Source: Pseudomonas sp. MM211
GTDB taxonomy: Bacteria > Pseudomonadota > Gammaproteobacteria > Pseudomonadales > Pseudomonadaceae
Reading direction: 5' to 3'
Length of the DNA stretch: 64,000 nt
Assembly (NCBI RefSeq): GCF_020386635.1
Contig: NZ_CP081942.1
Location: 3,968,001-4,032,000, forward strand
Shown: positions 32,174 to 40,450 of the stretch, one piece after another
Layout: every line of letters starts with the position of its first letter
How positions within the stretch are numbered: position 1 is the first letter of the stretch
Notes under the pieces: generated by a model
The model's input: only the letters and a program-made list of their open reading frames with translations
What the model was told of the DNA's origin: nothing
The model's database searches: none
Position numbers and translations under genes: made by a program

Positions 32174-34081
32174 TCAGAGCTTCGCCTGACGCACGCTACC
32201 ACTGCGCGATTTGGCCATTGCCGCGAGGCGGACGGCAACGTTGGCGGCACCATAGCCGACATAGCCATTCTTGCGCTGGATGATTTCGAAGAAGAAACGC
32301 TCTTCGAATGCCTCGGTATAGACGTGGAACAGCTCGCCGCCCTGGGCGTCACGGTCATAGAGCACGTTGTAATACGCCAGTTCGCTGAGGAACTCGTCGT
32401 CGAAGTCGAAGCGTGCGGCCAGATCGTCGTAGTAGTTGAGCGGAATGTCCAACAGGGGAACGCCCGCTTCCTTGGCCCGCGCCACTTCCTTGAAGATGTC
32501 TTCGCAGGAAAACGCGATGTGATGCACGCCTGACCCGCGGTAGCTGGAAAGCGCGTGGGCGATGGCGGTGTTGCGGTTCTCGGAGATGTTCAGCGGCAGG
32601 CGCACCGAACTGCAGCGGCTACGCAACGCGCGGCTTTTCACCAGGCCATACGGATCGGGCAGAACGACTTCGTCATCGGCCTCGAAGTCCAGCAGGCTCT
32701 TGTAGAACAGCACCCAGCTGTCCAGGTTGTCAGCCGGCAGCGCCAGCGCCATGTGATCGATGCGCTCCAGGCTACCGGTTTGCACGGCACTTGGATCGAG
32801 CTTGAAGTCGCTGTCGTAGATGCTCTGCCCGGCTTCGGCCTGGTCGACCAGGTAGATCAGGCTGCCATCGGGGGCACGCATCGCCGGAATTTCCCGCTCG
32901 TTCGGCCCGACCAGCCCACGATAAGGATGGCCACGATAATCGCGAGCGCGCTGTAGCGCCGACGCGCCGTCCTTGACCTTCAATGCGGTGGCACACAGAG
33001 ACGGGCCGTGGGCTTCGAAGAATCCATGAGCGAAGGAGTACGGCTCGGCATTGAGGACGATATTGATGTCGCCCTGGCGCAACAGGCTGACGTCCTTGGA
33101 GCGGTGCTCGCCGGCCTTGGCAAAGCCCAGCCGCTCGAGCCAGCCCGACAGCTTGGCGCCGGCCGCTTCGTCGACCGCGAACTCGAGGAATTCGACGCCG
33201 TGATAGCGACTGGCTGGCGGCGTGGAGAAGAGCATGTCGAGATTCGGTGCCTGCGCGTCTGCAGCCAGCAACTGACGGGTTTTCTCTTCGAGATAGAGCA
33301 GCGAGCGCAGCCCGTCCACAGCGTTGGCGCGCGGTGGCGCGGCGCGGAAACCGTCGTTGAAGATTTCCAGGGACAGCGGGCCGTTGTAGCCGGTGCGAAT
33401 GATCGGCGCGAGGAAGCCCGGCAGATCGAATTCGCCCTGGCCAGGGAAGCAACGGAAATGGCGGCTCCACTCCAGCACGTCCATCGCCAGGATCGGCGCA
33501 TCGGCCATCTGCACGAAGAAGATCTTGTCGCCCGGAATATCGGCGATGGCCGCTGGATCGCCTTTCAGCGACAAGGTGTGAAAGCTGTCGAGGATGACAC
33601 CGACGGCCGAATGATCAGCCTGGCGCACCAGGTTCCATACCTGCTGGTAGGTGTTGACGTGGCGGCCCCAGGCCAATGCTTCGTAGCCGATACGCAGACC
33701 ACGTGCGCCAGCGCGCTCACCCAGCAAGCGCAGATCTTCGACCAGAATCTCCTCGTCACCGAGCGAATCGGCAGCAACGTTACTGCATACCAGCACCAGG
33801 TCGGTGCCGAGTTCCTGCATCAAATCGAACTTGCGCTCGGCGCGGTCGAGGTTGCGCTGCAGGCGATCACGGCGGCAACCTTCGAAATCGCGAAATGGCT
33901 GGAACAGCGTGATAGCGATGCCCAGATCGGCGCACATCTTGCGCACGTCGCGAGGGCTACCCGCGTAGTACAGCAGGTCGTTCTCGAAAATCTCCACACC
34001 GTCGAAGCCCGCAGCCGCAACGGCCTCGAGTTTTTCCGGCAGGGTTCCGCTCAGGGAAACAGTGGCAATCGAGCGATGCAT
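32174..34081 (-). CDS. quiC: 3-dehydroshikimate dehydratase fused to an HPPD-like domain
   Basis: A 635-aa two-domain protein of the QuiC1 type, turning 3-dehydroshikimate into protocatechuate. The N-terminal TIM barrel (1 to about 265) has the four metal ligands of P. putida QuiC1 at the same positions: E134 (GYEALAWG), D165 (ILDSFHT), Q191 (FVQMADA) and E239 (SLEIFND). From about 285 on it resembles 4-hydroxyphenylpyruvate dioxygenase, with paired VOC folds and candidate iron ligands in IDHMALAL, VHHIAFSCEDI and FFFEIIQRKN. AAGGAG precedes the ATG at 34081. Divergent from the symporter gene, with several shared regulatory motifs in between. Confidence 0.92.
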   Translation of the reverse strand: MHRSIATVSLSGTLPEKLEAVAAAGFDGVEIFENDLLYYAGSPRDVRKMCADLGIAITLFQPFRDFEGCRRDRLQRNLDRAERKFDLMQELGTDLVLVCSNVAADSLGDEEILVEDLRLLGERAGARGLRIGYEALAWGRHVNTYQQVWNLVRQADHSAVGVILDSFHTLSLKGDPAAIADIPGDKIFFVQMADAPILAMDVLEWSRHFRCFPGQGEFDLPGFLAPIIRTGYNGPLSLEIFNDGFRAAPPRANAVDGLRSLLYLEEKTRQLLAADAQAPNLDMLFSTPPASRYHGVEFLEFAVDEAAGAKLSGWLERLGFAKAGEHRSKDVSLLRQGDINIVLNAEPYSFAHGFFEAHGPSLCATALKVKDGASALQRARDYRGHPYRGLVGPNEREIPAMRAPDGSLIYLVDQAEAGQSIYDSDFKLDPSAVQTGSLERIDHMALALPADNLDSWVLFYKSLLDFEADDEVVLPDPYGLVKSRALRSRCSSVRLPLNISENRNTAIAHALSSYRGSGVHHIAFSCEDIFKEVARAKEAGVPLLDIPLNYYDDLAARFDFDDEFLSELAYYNVLYDRDAQGGELFHVYTEAFEERFFFEIIQRKNGYVGYGAANVAVRLAAMAKSRSGSVRQAKL

Positions 34082-34254
34082 ACTTCAGCTCCTTGTAAAT
34101 AACGACCTCTGCGGATCGCGTGGTGGCCTCGGCCAAGCTCCAGCAAGCGTAGTCGACGAGACATTCTGCACGTCGTTGGACAAGCTGGTAGCTCGATTTC
34201 TCGGGGGCTGCAGCGATTATTCGCGCGCACGCGGGAGGCGGCAATTCAAAGTGT

Positions 34255-34288
34255 ACGAACCAGTTAGTATTCTGTGCGTTTATCGAAC
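34255..34288 (+). promoter_or_regulatory. Composite operator: TTAGTA element plus IclR-type palindrome
   Basis: ACGAACCAGTTAGTA (34255-34269) is followed four bases later by GTGCGTTTATCGAAC (34274-34288). The same two parts, also four bases apart with dyad centres 19 bases apart, occur at 40090-40123. The palindrome differs by one base from the complement of the PcaR-type box GTTCGATAATCGCAC. Confidence 0.55.
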
Positions 34289-34292
34289 AATA

Positions 34293-34315
34293 GGCCGTTA
34301 ATCGAATTGACGGCC
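34293..34315. promoter_or_regulatory. GGCCGTTAATCGAA element within a short inverted repeat
   Basis: GGCCGTTAATCGAA (34293-34306) is repeated exactly, 14 bases, at 39132-39145 before the Gfo/Idh operon. Here it is also part of a dyad with 6-bp arms GGCCGT/ACGGCC. Confidence 0.5.
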
Positions 34316-34423
34316 TTTCGTCATTTGCAACACCATATTTCTCACCGCGGCGCTGTCATATCCAGGCGCAGATTACTCAAGCGGCCGTGCATCACCCATA
34401 ACAATTTCAATAAGAGTACGACC

Positions 34424-34519
34424 ATGCTCACTTCCCAGTCCCTGCGTACCCGCATACCATTCGCACGCTTTTTGGCCGGCACTCGGCCAGCAGCTGCTCC
34501 TCCGCACGTCCGACCCTGA
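34424..34519 (+). CDS. Possible small leader ORF upstream of the MFS symporter
   Basis: A 31-codon frame starting MLTSQSLRTR and ending in TGA, with AAGAG ten bases before the ATG. It is proline- and alanine-rich at its end and has no known relative I can name. A stretch inside it (CCATTCGCACGCTT, 34457-34470) and the bases around its stop (CCTGACTAG) are repeated in the leader of the TTT operon, though in another frame. It may be a leader peptide, or the shared bases may act as DNA or RNA. Confidence 0.2.
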   Translation: MLTSQSLRTRIPFARFLAGTRPAAAPPHVRP

Positions 34520-34651
34520 CTAGCGACACTCCGCTCGATAATCCTGACAGCGGGCTGACCGAGCCAATCCAAGGCTGGTCGCCTAAGCCGGTGTTCGATC
34601 CGCACTCATCCTGACGGTTCGTTCAGCGCTCTAATAACAACGGAGACAATG

Positions 34652-36028
34652 ATGGCTAAGCCCTCGAGTTCACAAGCCAAGAAAGCTACAGCCAGCGGCT
34701 GGGTCGGTTCCGCGCTGGAGTACTACGACTTCTTTATCTACGCCCAAGCGGCGGCACTGATCTTCCCGCAGATATTCTTCCCCAACACAGACCCGAAGAT
34801 GGCCATCGTGGCCTCGCTGGCCACCTACGGTGTCGGTTATCTGGCCCGCCCATTCGGTGCGTTTGTGCTGGGTCACTGGGGCGACACCCGCGGGCGCAAA
34901 AACGTATTGCTGCTGTGCATGTTCCTGATGGGCATCTCGACCATGGCCGTTGGCCTGCTGCCGACCTACCATGACATCGGCTTCCTGGCTCCGGCCTTGC
35001 TGGTGGTGTTGCGCCTGATTCAGGGCTTTGCCGTGGCCGGGGAAATTTCCGGGGCCAGCTCGATGATTCTCGAGCATGCGCCATTCGGGCGACGAGGTTT
35101 CTACGCCAGCTTCACCCTGCAGGGTGTACAGGCTGGCCAGGTACTTGCCGCTGCCGTGTTCCTGCCGCTGGCTTATTTCATGCCGACCGAGGCGTTCAAT
35201 GACTGGGGCTGGCGTATCCCATTCCTGCTCAGTGCCTTCGTACTGCTGGCAGGCTTCATCATCCGCCGCGAAGTCCATGAGACCCCAGCCTTCGTCAACG
35301 AAGAGAACAAGCAGAAGATCGCCAAGTCGCCAATCGCCGAAGCGTTCACCACCAGCTGGAGAACCATGTTCCTGGTCATGGTCATGGCGCTGATGAACGT
35401 CATCCCGGTAGTGGCGACCATCTTCGGTGCGGCTTATGCCGTACAACCGGCGTATGGGATCGGCTTCGACAAGAGCGTGTATCTGTGGATTCCGGTGGTG
35501 GGCAACATCGTCGCGGTGCTGGTGATCCCCTTCGTCGGTAACCTCTCCGACAAGATCGGCCGTCGCCCGACCATGATCACCGGTGCGCTGGGCTCTGGCC
35601 TGCTGGCCTTCGGTTACCTGTACGCCATCAGCATCAGTAACGTGCCATTGGCATTCATCATGTCGCTGCTGATGTGGGGCGTGGTGTACCAGGGCTACAA
35701 CGCGGTGTTCCCAAGCTTCTACCCGGAGCTGTTCCAGACCCGCTACCGCGTTTCGGCCATGGCCATCGCCCAGAATATCGGTACCATGCTGACCGCCATG
35801 CTGCCAGCGGTGTTCGCCCTGCTCGCTCCGCCCGGTTCGGACAACATCCCGTTGCTGATCGGCGGCCTGGCATTCGGCATCACCTGCCTGTGCGCCATCG
35901 CTGCATTCATCGCACCGGAAACTTACCGGATTCCGATGGCCGATCTGGGCAAGCCAGGCGCCAAGCCGATGGACAAGGAAGAATACGAAGCTGCACGCAA
36001 GAACAGCTTCAACAGCACCGACCACTGA
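34652..36028 (+). CDS. MFS metabolite:H+ symporter, probable shikimate/quinate uptake
   Basis: A 458-aa transporter of the metabolite:H+ symporter family with 12 predicted membrane segments. It has the family signature GSALEYYDFFIYAQAAALIFP, the loop 2-3 motif GHWGDTRGRKNVL and the second-half LSDKIGRRP. CGGAG lies six bases before the ATG at 34652, preferred over the adjacent ATG at 34649. Divergence from quiC and the common operators make shikimate, quinate or dehydroshikimate the likely substrate (compare ShiA); this is inferred. Confidence 0.85.
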   Translation: MAKPSSSQAKKATASGWVGSALEYYDFFIYAQAAALIFPQIFFPNTDPKMAIVASLATYGVGYLARPFGAFVLGHWGDTRGRKNVLLLCMFLMGISTMAVGLLPTYHDIGFLAPALLVVLRLIQGFAVAGEISGASSMILEHAPFGRRGFYASFTLQGVQAGQVLAAAVFLPLAYFMPTEAFNDWGWRIPFLLSAFVLLAGFIIRREVHETPAFVNEENKQKIAKSPIAEAFTTSWRTMFLVMVMALMNVIPVVATIFGAAYAVQPAYGIGFDKSVYLWIPVVGNIVAVLVIPFVGNLSDKIGRRPTMITGALGSGLLAFGYLYAISISNVPLAFIMSLLMWGVVYQGYNAVFPSFYPELFQTRYRVSAMAIAQNIGTMLTAMLPAVFALLAPPGSDNIPLLIGGLAFGITCLCAIAAFIAPETYRIPMADLGKPGAKPMDKEEYEAARKNSFNSTDH

Positions 36029-36050
36029 GTCGATTGCTCCGCGCAAAACA

Positions 36051-36078
36051 AGAAGGCCCGTAAGGGCCTTCTTTCATT
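36051..36078 (+). terminator. Rho-independent terminator of the symporter gene
   Basis: AGAAGGCCC-GTAA-GGGCCTTCT stem followed by TTCATTTC, 22 bases after the stop. It may also limit transcripts coming from the EamA gene on the other strand. Confidence 0.75.
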
Positions 36079-36113
36079 TCAGGCAGACCAAATAGCCTGC
36101 GTGCCCTGCCCGC

Positions 36114-36995
36114 TCAACGCTTTCTACGCTGTTGATACGCGGCGGCCAAGCCGCTCAGGCAGATGATGGCGATACCGACCTTGGCACTGGTTTCCGGGTC
36201 GTGACCGAAAATAACCAGGCCCAGCAAGCCGGCGAAAACGATCTGGCAGTAGCCAAACGGTGCCAGCAACGCCGGGGCCGCGTGACGAAAGGCCTTGGTC
36301 AGCATCAGGTGAGCGAACATGCCACAGGCCCCGAGCGCCAGCATGAGCGGCAGATGCCGCCACTCGGGCAATTGCCAGAAGAACGGCACCAGGCAGCTCA
36401 TCAGCAGCGTATTGAGCAGGCCAGTGAAGAAGTTGCTGGTCGTCGGCGTGTCGTACTCGCTGAGCATGCGCGTCAGCAACTGATAGGCCGCGAAACAGGT
36501 CGCTGAACAGAGCGGCAGCAGGATCGCCGGCGTGAACAGTTCGCCGCCTGGATGGACGATGATCAGCACCCCACCGAACCCGACCAACACTGCAGCCCAC
36601 TGGCCACGGCTGACCCGTTCGTTGAGCAACGGCACCGACAGCGCGGTGACCATCAGCGGAGCGAGAAAGTTGACCGCCGTCGCCTCGGCCAGCGGGATAT
36701 ACAGCAGCCCCGTGGTGAAGAACAGACTACAGCCCAACAGGCAGATCGCGCGCAGCGCCTGCAGGCCGGGTCGCTTGCTGCGCAGCACGCGCAGGCCGGA
36801 TTGTGGCAGGAAGATCCCGGCCATCAGCAGCGTGTGCACGACATAGCGCGCCCACACCACCATGATCACCGGATAGATGCCGGACAGGTATTTCGACAGC
36901 GCGTCATGGCTGGCGAACAGGAAGGTCGCCAGCACCACCAGGCCGATGCCCTTGAGCGGATGGTTGACACCTGACAGCGAACTCGGGGTACTCAT
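36114..36995 (-). CDS. EamA/DMT-family permease
   Basis: A 293-aa inner-membrane protein with ten predicted helices in two EamA halves (first near GIGLVVLATFLFASHDALSKYL, second near AILLPLCSATCFAAYQLLTRML). Such proteins export or import small metabolites; the substrate is unknown. It lies between the quinate symporter and the TIM-barrel/oxidoreductase pair, on the same strand as the latter but 112 bases downstream, with its own upstream gap. An AATAGTTAGTC sequence upstream (37039-37049, minus strand) faintly recalls the TTAGTA element. Confidence 0.85.
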   Translation of the reverse strand: MSTPSSLSGVNHPLKGIGLVVLATFLFASHDALSKYLSGIYPVIMVVWARYVVHTLLMAGIFLPQSGLRVLRSKRPGLQALRAICLLGCSLFFTTGLLYIPLAEATAVNFLAPLMVTALSVPLLNERVSRGQWAAVLVGFGGVLIIVHPGGELFTPAILLPLCSATCFAAYQLLTRMLSEYDTPTTSNFFTGLLNTLLMSCLVPFFWQLPEWRHLPLMLALGACGMFAHLMLTKAFRHAAPALLAPFGYCQIVFAGLLGLVIFGHDPETSAKVGIAIICLSGLAAAYQQRRKR

Positions 36996-37107
36996 GCGAA
37001 CTCTCGTGATTCAGCAGACATCATCATAATCGGTAGCTGACTAACTATTTAATCAGCACTGCACCCGCTCATCGAGCCATCTCTGGCGCGGTCGATTTCA
37101 GTATGGG

Positions 37108-37941
37108 CTATTGATGGAGTTGCAACCGTGCCAGCAACGCCCGTGTCTTGTCGATAGCCGCTTGCGCCCGCGACTCAGCGCTGACGCCCTGCTCCAGCAA
37201 ATGCCGGGTGGGTATTTCCAGACTCAATGGAACAGTCGCCGGTAGACAACGCAACAGCCCTGCCAAGTCACAATCTCCGTCACCGGGAAAGCGTCGCTCG
37301 TTACGCGCCTGGCGCAGAATCTCCACCATGTCATCGGGGCGCGGGCCGGCGACGTCGCACAATTGGGCATAACGAAGACGCGATGGTTCCACCTGCCGTA
37401 AATCCTCCAGGCGCGAAGCCGATCGGTCGAAATGGAAAGCGTCAACCAGCACGCAACCATTGTCACGCCCGGCGCGCTGCATGATCCGCACAGCCTGCTG
37501 CAGGTTGGCGACGTCCGTCCAGGGCATGAACTCCAGATGCGGATGCAGGCCATAGGGTGCCGCGCGGTCGCACAGCTCGGCGAAGTTGTCGGCCAATCGT
37601 GCTTCGTCGGGGTCGTTGCCGGCCACCAGCACTTCGCTCGCACCAAACTCACCACCGGCTTCGAGCACCGCCTCGAAATCGCTGCAGCGGGTTTGCGGCT
37701 TTAGCCGCAGGATCTCGATATCCAGCACCTGCACACCGGTATCACGCAGGCGCTTGACCGTCTGCCTGCGCAGCTCAAGGTCGGCAATCAACGGAAAATG
37801 ATGCTCCTCCTCGGTCGCCGGAATCAGCCGCAGTCCGACATGGCTATATCCGGTGCGGGCGGCCACCTCGACCATCTGTGGCGGAGACAGCTCCAGGACA
37901 GTAAGGCTGGCCAGGGAAAAAATGCGCTCGTGGTTGTTCAT
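37108..37941 (-). CDS. Sugar-phosphate isomerase/epimerase-type TIM-barrel enzyme, QuiC/IolE-like
   Basis: A 277-aa AP endonuclease family 2 TIM barrel. The start at 37941 (MNNHERIFSL) is preferred over 37968. Predicted metal ligands E137 (LEFMPWT), D167 (VDAFHFD), Q193 (AQLCDV) and E242 (LEIPTRH) match those of the adjacent locus's QuiC (E134/D165/Q191/E239) in kind and, within one residue, in spacing. Known relatives are dehydratases, isomerases and epimerases of cyclitols and sugars (QuiC, IolE, IolI, Hyi). It follows the Gfo/Idh/MocA gene by 42 bases, suggesting dehydrogenation then dehydration or isomerisation of one compound. The reaction is not known. Confidence 0.8.
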   Translation of the reverse strand: MNNHERIFSLASLTVLELSPPQMVEVAARTGYSHVGLRLIPATEEEHHFPLIADLELRRQTVKRLRDTGVQVLDIEILRLKPQTRCSDFEAVLEAGGEFGASEVLVAGNDPDEARLADNFAELCDRAAPYGLHPHLEFMPWTDVANLQQAVRIMQRAGRDNGCVLVDAFHFDRSASRLEDLRQVEPSRLRYAQLCDVAGPRPDDMVEILRQARNERRFPGDGDCDLAGLLRCLPATVPLSLEIPTRHLLEQGVSAESRAQAAIDKTRALLARLQLHQ

Positions 37942-37983
37942 GGACGTTCTCTCGGCGGCTAACCGCATTGATCTGGTGGGCGC

Positions 37984-39033
37984 TCAGAAGCGCTCGGGCG
38001 TACAGGCACTGGCATCGCAAGCGGCCCGGCAGATAGCTTCGTAGAGTGCCAGCGTGCGGCCAGCATCGGCGGCGCTGACCAGAGGCGGCTCCTCGCCGCG
38101 AGCAACGGCGATGAAATGCGCGAGTTGTCGGCGCAGCGCCTCATCGACACCGAAGGGCTGCTCCTGCATTTGCAGCGGCTCGTGCCAGCCAGCGCCCGCC
38201 GTGCCGTACGACCAATATTTGAGCTGGGGGATGCTCAGCGCGCCGCCGGTACCGGCGAGCAGATAGCACGGCTGGTCGGCCTGCCTAGGGTAAACCGGGT
38301 TTTCACCGGCAGTGAGTTCCCAGCTCCAGGGCGCCGCGACCGCATCGGAGCCGGTCAGGCTGCCCAGCGCGCCATTGGCAAAACGCAGGATCACCGCCGC
38401 GCTGTCCTCATTGGCGAAGCCGCGAACCGCACTGCTGGTGATGGCCTGCACTTGCTCCACTTCCCCACAGAGGTGACGCAGCAGATCGAGGTCGTGAATC
38501 AGGTTGGTCAACAGCATTCCGGCGCCGGCTTCGCGGCGCCAGGCGACATCGTAGTAGCTGTCCGGCTTCTGCAACTGCCACAACGCCGTCACCGTGGTCA
38601 GACGCCCCAGCGCACCGTCCTGCAGCAGCTGACGGGCCTTGGCGATCAACGGATTGTGACGGCGATGATGGCCAACCAGCACTGGCACGCCGCGGCGCTC
38701 GACGGCCGCCACCAATTCACGCACCTCATCCAGATTGACGCCGACCGGTTTCTCCAGCAGCACAGGCAAGCCGGCTTCGATGCAGCGCAGGGCAGTCGGT
38801 ACGTGCGCAGCGTTGGGATTGGCGACGATCACCGCCTGAGCCAGACGCCGGTCCAGCAGAGTTTGCAGGTCGCTGAAACAGGGCACATCGAACTCCTGCG
38901 CCAACTGCGCCGCCTGTGGCCCCGGGTCGACGATCGCGCAGAGCGTTGCCTCAGGTAGTTGACGCAGATGATGAAGGTGTTGCCGGCCCATGATTCCGGC
39001 GCCGATCAGGGCGATGCGCAGTGGCGGTTTCAA
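37984..39033 (-). CDS. Gfo/Idh/MocA-family NAD(P)-dependent oxidoreductase
   Basis: A 349-aa dehydrogenase with Rossmann motif ALIGAGIMGRQHL at the N terminus and the EKPVGVN motif with catalytic lysine; a C-terminal GFO domain follows. Family members oxidise inositols, scyllo-inosose relatives and sugars. I choose the TTG at 39033 because AAGGA lies eight bases upstream and the Rossmann strand begins right after; a GTG at 39078 would add 15 residues but lacks a clear binding site. Paired with the TIM-barrel enzyme, as IolG is with IolE in inositol catabolism. Confidence 0.82.
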   Translation of the reverse strand: MKPPLRIALIGAGIMGRQHLHHLRQLPEATLCAIVDPGPQAAQLAQEFDVPCFSDLQTLLDRRLAQAVIVANPNAAHVPTALRCIEAGLPVLLEKPVGVNLDEVRELVAAVERRGVPVLVGHHRRHNPLIAKARQLLQDGALGRLTTVTALWQLQKPDSYYDVAWRREAGAGMLLTNLIHDLDLLRHLCGEVEQVQAITSSAVRGFANEDSAAVILRFANGALGSLTGSDAVAAPWSWELTAGENPVYPRQADQPCYLLAGTGGALSIPQLKYWSYGTAGAGWHEPLQMQEQPFGVDEALRRQLAHFIAVARGEEPPLVSAADAGRTLALYEAICRAACDASACTPERF

Positions 39034-39131
39034 GACACGAGTCCTTTTCTGATTATTTTGGGTAAGCCTATCGCTCACCTAAATAATTTAGAACTCGGTT
39101 CCACAATTAATCAATAACGGTTTCGCTCGCG

Positions 39132-39147
39132 GGCCGTTAATCGAACG
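39132..39147 (-). promoter_or_regulatory. Putative operator upstream of the Gfo/Idh operon
   Basis: GGCCGTTAATCGAACG lies in the 128-base gap between the iclR stop and the Gfo/Idh start, and so in the promoter region of the latter. Its first 14 bases are identical to 34293-34306 and include the ATCGAAC half of the IclR-type palindrome. Confidence 0.5.
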
Positions 39148-39161
39148 CTATCGCTGCCTGC

Positions 39162-39935
39162 TCAGACGAACAGCCCCGAGGCCTGGCTGGCAGCGGAAAG
39201 CTCCGCTGCAGACTCGATCAGACTCGGCACCAATTCTTCCATGCGCTCGGCCGGCATGCGCGCGCTCGGCCCGGCGATACTTAGCACGCCGATCACACCG
39301 GCATGCTGTGGGTGAGTGATAACCGCCGCCAGTGCGCAGGTTCCGAGCGAGGATGTTTCCACCACCGCGGCATAACCCCGAACACGCGCCTGACGCAGGT
39401 AGCCCAGCAATTGCTCGTCGCTATGCGGTGCGTTGGGCCCGAACTCGGCGTCTTCGGCGATTTGCTGTCGCGCTACCAGCGCCAGCGCCTCGGCATCCGT
39501 CATGCTGGCCAGCCAGGCGTGGCCGGAGGCGGTATAGCGCAGCGGTGCGTCACGCCCCATGTCCGGGTCATAACGCAGACCGGAGCGAGCGCCCTGGGAT
39601 TTGGCGATCCAGGTCTGTCGCTCGCCCTCGATCACGCCCAGGCGCACCAGCTCACCACTTTCTCGGGCCAGGCGGTCGAGAAGCGGCTGCACGATATCCG
39701 CACCGCTGCTGGCCAGGTAGCGGAAACCCAGGGCGACCAGCTTGGTCGACAAACGATAGCGACTGCTTTGTGGGTCCTGACGCACGTAGCCCAGGCGCAC
39801 CAGTTCGGTGAGCATGCGGTGCGTGGCGCTCTTGGGAATCTGCAGTTGCTCGGCCAATGTCTGCATCGGCACGTCGCCGGCGCCCGCCAGATTCTCCAGC
39901 AGATTCAACGCCCTCTCTATCTGGCTACCGGCCAT
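39162..39935 (-). CDS. IclR-family transcriptional regulator
   Basis: A 257-aa IclR regulator: winged HTH at residues 1-65 (QTLAEQLQIPKSATHRMLTELVRLGYV) and an effector domain with LRLGVIEG-like and YTASGHAWLA segments. IclR proteins PcaR, PcaU and PobR control protocatechuate and 4-hydroxybenzoate genes. This gene is flanked by the Gfo/Idh and TTT operons, and its own upstream region holds the composite operator, so it is the prime candidate to bind the recurring GTTCGATAA palindromes (inference). Confidence 0.9.
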   Translation of the reverse strand: MAGSQIERALNLLENLAGAGDVPMQTLAEQLQIPKSATHRMLTELVRLGYVRQDPQSSRYRLSTKLVALGFRYLASSGADIVQPLLDRLARESGELVRLGVIEGERQTWIAKSQGARSGLRYDPDMGRDAPLRYTASGHAWLASMTDAEALALVARQQIAEDAEFGPNAPHSDEQLLGYLRQARVRGYAAVVETSSLGTCALAAVITHPQHAGVIGVLSIAGPSARMPAERMEELVPSLIESAAELSAASQASGLFV

Positions 39936-40089
39936 GGTGCAGTCCCTCGAAGATTTTGCGCGATTCTAAAAGACATTGCCGTGTGGGCGGAACCGCTCGT
40001 TGTGTCGCTCAGTGGCTGCAAAAGCCACATACAGGTTCGAGGGTTGGCTGCACCGGGCAACACGGGCCATAATCGAGACGCTGTGTTTG

Positions 40090-40123
40090 TACTAACTGGT
40101 TCGTTCTTGTTCGATAACCGAAC
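40090..40123. promoter_or_regulatory. Composite operator between iclR and tctB
   Basis: TACTAACTGGTTCGT (complement of the 34255 element), four bases, then the palindrome GTTCGATAACCGAAC (40109-40123). Element spacing equals that at 34255-34288. Position fits control of both divergent transcripts. Confidence 0.6.
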
Positions 40124-40264
40124 GACAACACCTTTTGCGAATTGAAATAGACGGATTCACCGCACAGTATGCGATCCACGTCTTAAGGAGTTTCCGCGCT
40201 CAAGCCGGCAAACCCTATAAAAAAGCACAACGCTGAACCTATAAATATAAAAAGGTCGCCCTCC

Positions 40265-40450
40265 ATGCCGCAGCTCTTCACTGTGTTTGTTCGTGCAAAA
40301 GAAATGACCCTCCGGGCCATTCGCACGCTTGCCAACTCGCCTGGCGAAGATTGGTCATCGCTCTCTCCCGCCGCTATCACCCTGCTCATGCCCTCCGCAT
40401 CCTGGCAGCCCGACGTCGTGCCACCAGGACATGCCGACGCACGTACCTGA
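40265..40450 (+). CDS. Possible small leader ORF upstream of the TTT operon
   Basis: A 61-codon frame (MPQLFTVFVR..) with AAGG nine bases upstream of its ATG, ending 50 bases before tctB. No known family. It contains CCATTCGCACGCTT (40317-40330), repeated in the MFS leader, and its TGA stop begins on the last base of the left arm of a hairpin and continues into its loop. Could be a leader peptide or chance. Confidence 0.2.
   Translation: MPQLFTVFVRAKEMTLRAIRTLANSPGEDWSSLSPAAITLLMPSASWQPDVVPPGHADART

Larger units (their letters stand above)
34082..34651. promoter_or_regulatory. Long divergent control region between quiC and the MFS symporter gene
   Basis: These 570 bases contain no well-supported gene. 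They hold ACGAACCAGTTAGTA (34255-34269), the palindrome GTGCGTTTATCGAAC (34274-34288), the hairpin-like GGCCGT..ACGGCC (34293-34315) enclosing CGTTAATCGAA, a further GCTCGATAATC (34533-34543), and a small possible ORF. The unusual length and number of motifs suggest a complex promoter or a regulated leader. Confidence 0.6.
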
